Assembly: GCA_024636395.1 (NCBI GenBank)
Contig: JAGXHD010000002.1
Span: 1 to 8,818 of the forward strand
Direction of reading: 5' to 3'
Origin: Sulfitobacter sp.
GTDB taxonomy: Bacteria > Pseudomonadota > Alphaproteobacteria > Rhodobacterales > Rhodobacteraceae
DNA length: 8,818 nt
How positions within the stretch are numbered: position 1 is the stretch's first letter; every line of letters starts with the position of its first letter. The translations under genes and the position numbers were made by a program. This document shows positions 5,588-8,818 of the stretch, piece after piece. The notes below the pieces were generated by a model, which worked only from the letters and a program-made list of their open reading frames with translations, was not told the origin of the DNA and did no database searches.

Positions 5588-6523
5588 ATGAAAATCGCTT
5601 TTCAGATGGACCCGATCGGGGCCGTAAACATAAATGCAGACAGCAGCTTCCGGCTTGCGGAAGAAGCCCAGGCTCGCGGGCATACGCTATTTTTCTATAC
5701 GCCCGACCATCTGGCGTATCAGGAAGGGCGCATTACGGCGCGCGGCCATGATATGACCGTACAACGTGTCGTAGGCGATCCCGCTATTCTGGGCGAGATG
5801 CGCGAAGTCGATCTGTCGGAGTTCGATGTGGTCTGGCTGCGCCAGGACCCGCCGTTCGATATGCATTACATCACGTCCACGCATTTGCTCGACCGCCTGT
5901 CGGGCACCACGCTTGTCGTCAACAATCCGTTTTGGGTCCGCAACTATCCAGAAAAACTTCTGGTCCTTGATTTCCCTGATCTGACCCCACCGACAACGAT
6001 CGCGCGGGATCTGGTCACGATCAGAGCATTCAAGGAAAAGCACGGCGATGTGATTCTCAAACCCCTCTACGGGAACGGGGGGGCGGGTGTTTTCAAGCTC
6101 ACGCAGGACGATCGCAATCTCAGTTCGCTGCACGAGTTATTCTCCGGCTTCACCCGCGAACCACTGATAGTGCAGAAATTCCTGCCTGATGTCGCGAAAG
6201 GCGACAAGCGTGTGATTCTCGTCGATGGAGAGCCCGTCGGGGCCATCAACCGTGTGCCTGCGGAAGGCGAGACACGGTCCAACATGCACGTGGGGGGACG
6301 GCCGGAGAAAGTCGGACTGACCGACCGCGACCGCGAAATTTGCGCCCGGATCGGCGGCGTTCTGAAAGAGAAGGGCCAAGTGTTTGTCGGTATCGATGTG
6401 ATTGGTGATTTTCTCACAGAGATCAACGTGACATCACCGACCGGTATTCAGGAGCTTGAGCGGTTTGATGGCGTGAACATCGCGGGCAAGATCTGGGACG
6501 TGATCGAAGCCAAGCGCGCGTGA
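5588..6523 (+). CDS. gshB: Glutathione synthetase
   Basis: GshB is a cytoplasmic ATP-grasp ligase that joins gamma-glutamylcysteine and glycine with ATP hydrolysis, the last step of glutathione synthesis. At 311 residues it is close to the 316 of E. coli GshB. Visible features: the N-terminal KIAFQMDPIGAVN (2-14), substrate-side RQDPPFDMHYIT (85-96), NNPFWVRNYPEKL (112-124), the ATP-grasp glycine-rich loop ILKPLYGNGGAGVF (156-169), GDKRVILVDGEPVGAINRVP (205-224), and the metal/substrate motif TEINVTSPTGIQEL (277-290). No key motif is missing. The ATG has a good AAGGA Shine-Dalgarno at 7 nt. The stop overlaps the GTG of the next gene by 4 bp (GTGA), so expression of the hydrolase is probably tied to gshB. 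Identity is very secure. Confidence 0.98.
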   Translation: MKIAFQMDPIGAVNINADSSFRLAEEAQARGHTLFFYTPDHLAYQEGRITARGHDMTVQRVVGDPAILGEMREVDLSEFDVVWLRQDPPFDMHYITSTHLLDRLSGTTLVVNNPFWVRNYPEKLLVLDFPDLTPPTTIARDLVTIRAFKEKHGDVILKPLYGNGGAGVFKLTQDDRNLSSLHELFSGFTREPLIVQKFLPDVAKGDKRVILVDGEPVGAINRVPAEGETRSNMHVGGRPEKVGLTDRDREICARIGGVLKEKGQVFVGIDVIGDFLTEINVTSPTGIQELERFDGVNIAGKIWDVIEAKRA

Positions 6524-7425
6524 GCCTGCTGCGGCCGGCGCTTAACCTCTGGCTGCGGACGTTTGAAAAGCGCCGGATGCGGACCGGGACCACGGCTACG
6601 CTGCGGCGTGCGCTCGAAATGCAGGCCCGTCTGTTTTTCCATCCCCCGCGCGGGACCAAGGAGCAGTGGCGCAGTCATGGCGGTGTCCCCTGCCTCACGC
6701 TGACGCCGCGGAGCACCTTGCCGGGGCGTGTTCTGTTTTATGTTCACGGGGGCGGTTTTGTTTTCGGTAGCCCTGATACGCACAGCGCCATGGCAGCCAA
6801 TCTGGCGCAACGCATTGGCGCGACCGCGATCCTGCCCCGCTACCGTCGCGCGCCCGAAGCCCCGTTTCCCGCCGCACCGCGGGATGTGCGAGCCGCGTGG
6901 GACGGGATGCTTGCGGACGGGATCAATCCAGCGCAGGTCGTGCTGGGCGGTGACAGCGCAGGCGGAGCATTGGTTTTTGGGCTGGTCGCATCGCTTTGCG
7001 CGGAAAGACGGGCGCTGCCCGGCGCTGTCTTTGCATTTTCGCCCCTCACTGATCTGACCTACAGTGGTGACAGTTTTGCTGCGAACGCTGAGGATGACGT
7101 GCTCCTCGTTGCGGAACGCGCGGCCGAATTGGCCGAGCTGTATCTGCAAGGGGAGGCTGCTGAAAATCCCGCCGTCAGCCCTCTTTTTTCCGATTTCCAA
7201 GGTGCGCCGCCGGTTTGGATGACGGTGGGTGATACCGAAATCTTGCTCGACGATTCGCGCCGGATGGTCGCGCGATTGTCCCGGTACGGTGTACCAGCGG
7301 AGCTGACCATCGCCCGCGATCTGCCGCATGTATGGCCGCTGATGCACAATATCCTGCCCGAAGCCCGCCAGACCCTCGCCGCCCTGTCGCGATGGATCAG
7401 GCAACGGCAAAACTGGGAAGTCTGA
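6520..7425 (+). CDS. Alpha/beta hydrolase, hormone-sensitive-lipase-like (family IV) esterase
   Basis: This 301-residue predicted carboxylic-ester hydrolase belongs to the bacterial HSL/alpha/beta-hydrolase_3 family. It shows the oxyanion-hole motif VHGGGFVFGS (75-84), YRRAPEAPFPAA (108-119, typical of the family), the nucleophile elbow GGDSAGG (143-149, Ser146), the acid-bearing VGDTEILLDDS (236-246; Asp238 or Glu240 is the likely acid) and LPHVWP (268-273, His270). An N-terminal helical cap of about 50 residues (MSLLRPALNLWLRTFEKRRM...) is usual for the family. There is no signal peptide, so it is probably cytoplasmic. The GTG start at 6520 overlaps the gshB TGA, indicating translational coupling. 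The 3' end overlaps comM on the opposite strand by 29 bp. The substrate cannot be told from sequence; short-chain acyl esters are a family-level guess. A link to glutathione metabolism is suggested only by position. Confidence 0.9.
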   Translation: MSLLRPALNLWLRTFEKRRMRTGTTATLRRALEMQARLFFHPPRGTKEQWRSHGGVPCLTLTPRSTLPGRVLFYVHGGGFVFGSPDTHSAMAANLAQRIGATAILPRYRRAPEAPFPAAPRDVRAAWDGMLADGINPAQVVLGGDSAGGALVFGLVASLCAERRALPGAVFAFSPLTDLTYSGDSFAANAEDDVLLVAERAAELAELYLQGEAAENPAVSPLFSDFQGAPPVWMTVGDTEILLDDSRRMVARLSRYGVPAELTIARDLPHVWPLMHNILPEARQTLAALSRWIRQRQNWEV

Positions 7426-8818
7426 AACTGACGGCCTCTGCGATATGGGGTTTGCGTACATACGGTGATCCATCGAGATCGGCGATGGTGCGGGCGACGC
7501 GCAACACGCGGTGATAGCCGCGCGCGGAGAGGCTGAAGCGTTCTGCGGCACGCAGCAGCAGGTCGCGCCCTTCGCCGTCCGTCGCGGTCACTTCAGTCAG
7601 GATATCCCCCTGCGCATCGGCATTGCATAGCATGGCAGGATGCGCGGCGTAGCGGCTCTGCTGGATCACCCGCGCCTGCGCCACGCGCTCCGCCACATCC
7701 GCCGAGCTGTCGCCGGACGGTGGCAGATCGAGATCGGAATAGGCCACGGGCGGCACGTCCACACGCAGATCGAAGCGGTCCATCAAAGGGCCGGAGATGC
7801 GGCCCAGATAATCCTCGCCACAGTGCGGCACGCGGGCGCAGGCGCGCGACGGGTCCGGTAAATAGCCGCATTTGCAAGGGTTCGCGGCGGCCACTAGCAT
7901 GAATCGGCAGGGATATTTCACATGCGCGTTTGCGCGGCTGATCATCACCTCCCCCGTCTCAATCGGCTGGCGCAGGGTTTCGAGCACGTTCCGCGCAAAC
8001 TCGGGAAACTCATCCATGAAAAGCACACCATTATGCGCGAGGCTAACCTCACCGGGTTTGGCATTGCGCCCGCCGCCGATGATTGCGGCCATCGAGGCGG
8101 TGTGATGCGGCTCACGAAAGGGACGCGCGCGCGAGATTCCCCCTTCGTCGAGCAGGCCTGCGAGCGAATGGATCATTGAGGTATCGAGCGCTTCGGCTGC
8201 CGACAGCGGCGGCAGGATGCCGGGCAGGCGCGCAGCCAGCATGGATTTGCCGGAGCCGGGGGTGCCGACCATCATGAGGTGGTGGCGCCCTGCAGCGGCG
8301 ATCTCAAGCGCTCGCTTGGCGCGTTCCTGCCCCTTCACTTCGCGCAGATCGCGGGAGCAATCGAGAGCGGCCACTTCGCCCGGTTCTGCGGGGGGCAGCG
8401 GCACTTGTCCTGTGTAGTGTCGGACCACGTCGCCCAGCGTTCGTGCGGCGATGACCTGACAGGCGTTGACCCATGCCGCCTCCGCGCCAGAGCCGTGGGG
8501 GCACAGCAGACTGCGCCCTTCCTGTGCTGCGGCCACCGCTGCAGGGAGTGCGCCGACCACGGGCACCAGCGAGCCGTCGAGCGAGAGCTCCCCCAATGCG
8601 ACCACGGTTTCCACTACATCTTTGGGCAAAATATCCAAGGCCGCGAGCAGGACCAGCGCGATGGGTAGATCGAAATGGCTGCCTTCTTTTGGAAGGTTCG
8701 CGGGGCTCAGATTGATTGTGATGCGCTTCGAGGGCAGGGCGATTGCCATGGAGGTGAGCGCCGTGCGCACACGGTCGCGCGCTTCCGATACAGCCTTGTC
8801 CGGCAGGCCTACGATGGA
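7397..8818 (-). CDS. comM: ComM/YifB family Mg-chelatase-like AAA+ ATPase (N-terminus beyond the window)
   Basis: ComM proteins are AAA+ helicases that promote branch migration when transformed DNA is integrated. 473 residues are visible (numbered from the window edge) and the frame is still open, reading SIVGLPDKAVSEARDRV before the first internal GTG. About 33 residues are missing by comparison with the roughly 506-residue E. coli protein. Domains: a Lon-protease-like ChlI domain with ITINLSPANLPKEGSHFDLP (about 33-52) and GELSLDGSLVPVVGALP (about 76-92); the Mg-chelatase ATPase with GQERAKRALEIAAAGRHH (about 163-180), Walker A GTPGSGKS (185-192), FREPHHTAS (about 234-242), Walker B VLFMDEF (265-271) and ISGPLMDRFD (about 341-350, arginine-finger region); and a C-terminal helical domain with RFSLSARGYHRVLRVARTIADLDG. 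Four cysteines at 315, 317, 327 and 333 (NPCKCGYLPDPSRACARVPHC) may bind a metal. It is convergent with, and overlaps by 29 bp, the esterase gene. Confidence 0.96.
   Translation of the reverse strand, partial: SIVGLPDKAVSEARDRVRTALTSMAIALPSKRITINLSPANLPKEGSHFDLPIALVLLAALDILPKDVVETVVALGELSLDGSLVPVVGALPAAVAAAQEGRSLLCPHGSGAEAAWVNACQVIAARTLGDVVRHYTGQVPLPPAEPGEVAALDCSRDLREVKGQERAKRALEIAAAGRHHLMMVGTPGSGKSMLAARLPGILPPLSAAEALDTSMIHSLAGLLDEGGISRARPFREPHHTASMAAIIGGGRNAKPGEVSLAHNGVLFMDEFPEFARNVLETLRQPIETGEVMISRANAHVKYPCRFMLVAAANPCKCGYLPDPSRACARVPHCGEDYLGRISGPLMDRFDLRVDVPPVAYSDLDLPPSGDSSADVAERVAQARVIQQSRYAAHPAMLCNADAQGDILTEVTATDGEGRDLLLRAAERFSLSARGYHRVLRVARTIADLDGSPYVRKPHIAEAVSFRLPSFAVA

Noticed and set aside
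5078..5683. A 201-codon - strand frame across yraN and the gshB leader
   Set aside because: Antisense to conserved YraN codons; no recognisable domain or Shine-Dalgarno.
6448..7551. A 367-codon - strand frame opposite the hydrolase
   Set aside because: Proline/arginine-rich translation without motifs; the + strand frame has a complete catalytic triad and coupling to gshB.
7593..8715. Short frames on both strands within comM
   Set aside because: Shadows of the comM frame, which carries Walker A, Walker B and the family motifs.

Overview
The window looks like a piece of an alphaproteobacterial chromosome, most likely Rhodobacterales/Roseobacter group. It is GC-rich, uses GTG and TTG starts, and carries a housekeeping cluster (glnD, lpoA-like, rsmI, yraN, gshB, comM) whose proteins read like that group. 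The taxonomic call is inference from protein style, not from a search.

Layout. Positions 1-388 are anomalous. The left end carries, on the + strand, the true 3' end of glnD (to a stop at 191-193) and the first transmembrane segment of a downstream MFS-type transporter (from 190). At about 280 the sequence folds back into the complementary strand of glnD itself. This gives an inverted repeat, 1-109 versus 280-388, around a 170-bp spacer. From there to 2970 runs glnD on the - strand, the bifunctional PII uridylyltransferase/uridylyl-removing enzyme. Its last 55 codons are not authentic because they read through the junction. Upstream of it on the same strand, 2979-4163 encodes an LpoA-like lipoprotein with a periplasmic-binding-protein fold. 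An 87-bp divergent intergenic region follows. The + strand then carries rsmI (4251-5114), yraN (5120-5506), gshB (5588-6523) and an alpha/beta hydrolase (6520-7425, overlapping gshB by 4 bp). The window closes with comM on the - strand (7397 to beyond 8818), which converges on the hydrolase with a 29-bp overlap and whose N-terminus is cut by the window edge.

How the genes relate. The divergent lpoA / rsmI-yraN arrangement matches the one known in Escherichia coli (rsmI facing lpoA, with yraN adjacent). Functions are housekeeping: nitrogen signalling (GlnD), peptidoglycan synthesis control (LpoA-like), ribosome modification (RsmI), a putative nuclease-fold protein (YraN), glutathione synthesis (GshB) and branch migration during natural transformation (ComM). 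The hydrolase is the only accessory-looking gene.

I did not find a new defence, mobile or RNA system. The most unusual structure is the glnD fold-back at the left edge. Its perfect part is exactly 99 bp long and starts at base 1, which fits a chimeric or assembly-graph contig end better than a biological element. No tRNA, rRNA, CRISPR array, insertion sequence or convincing intrinsic terminator was seen.
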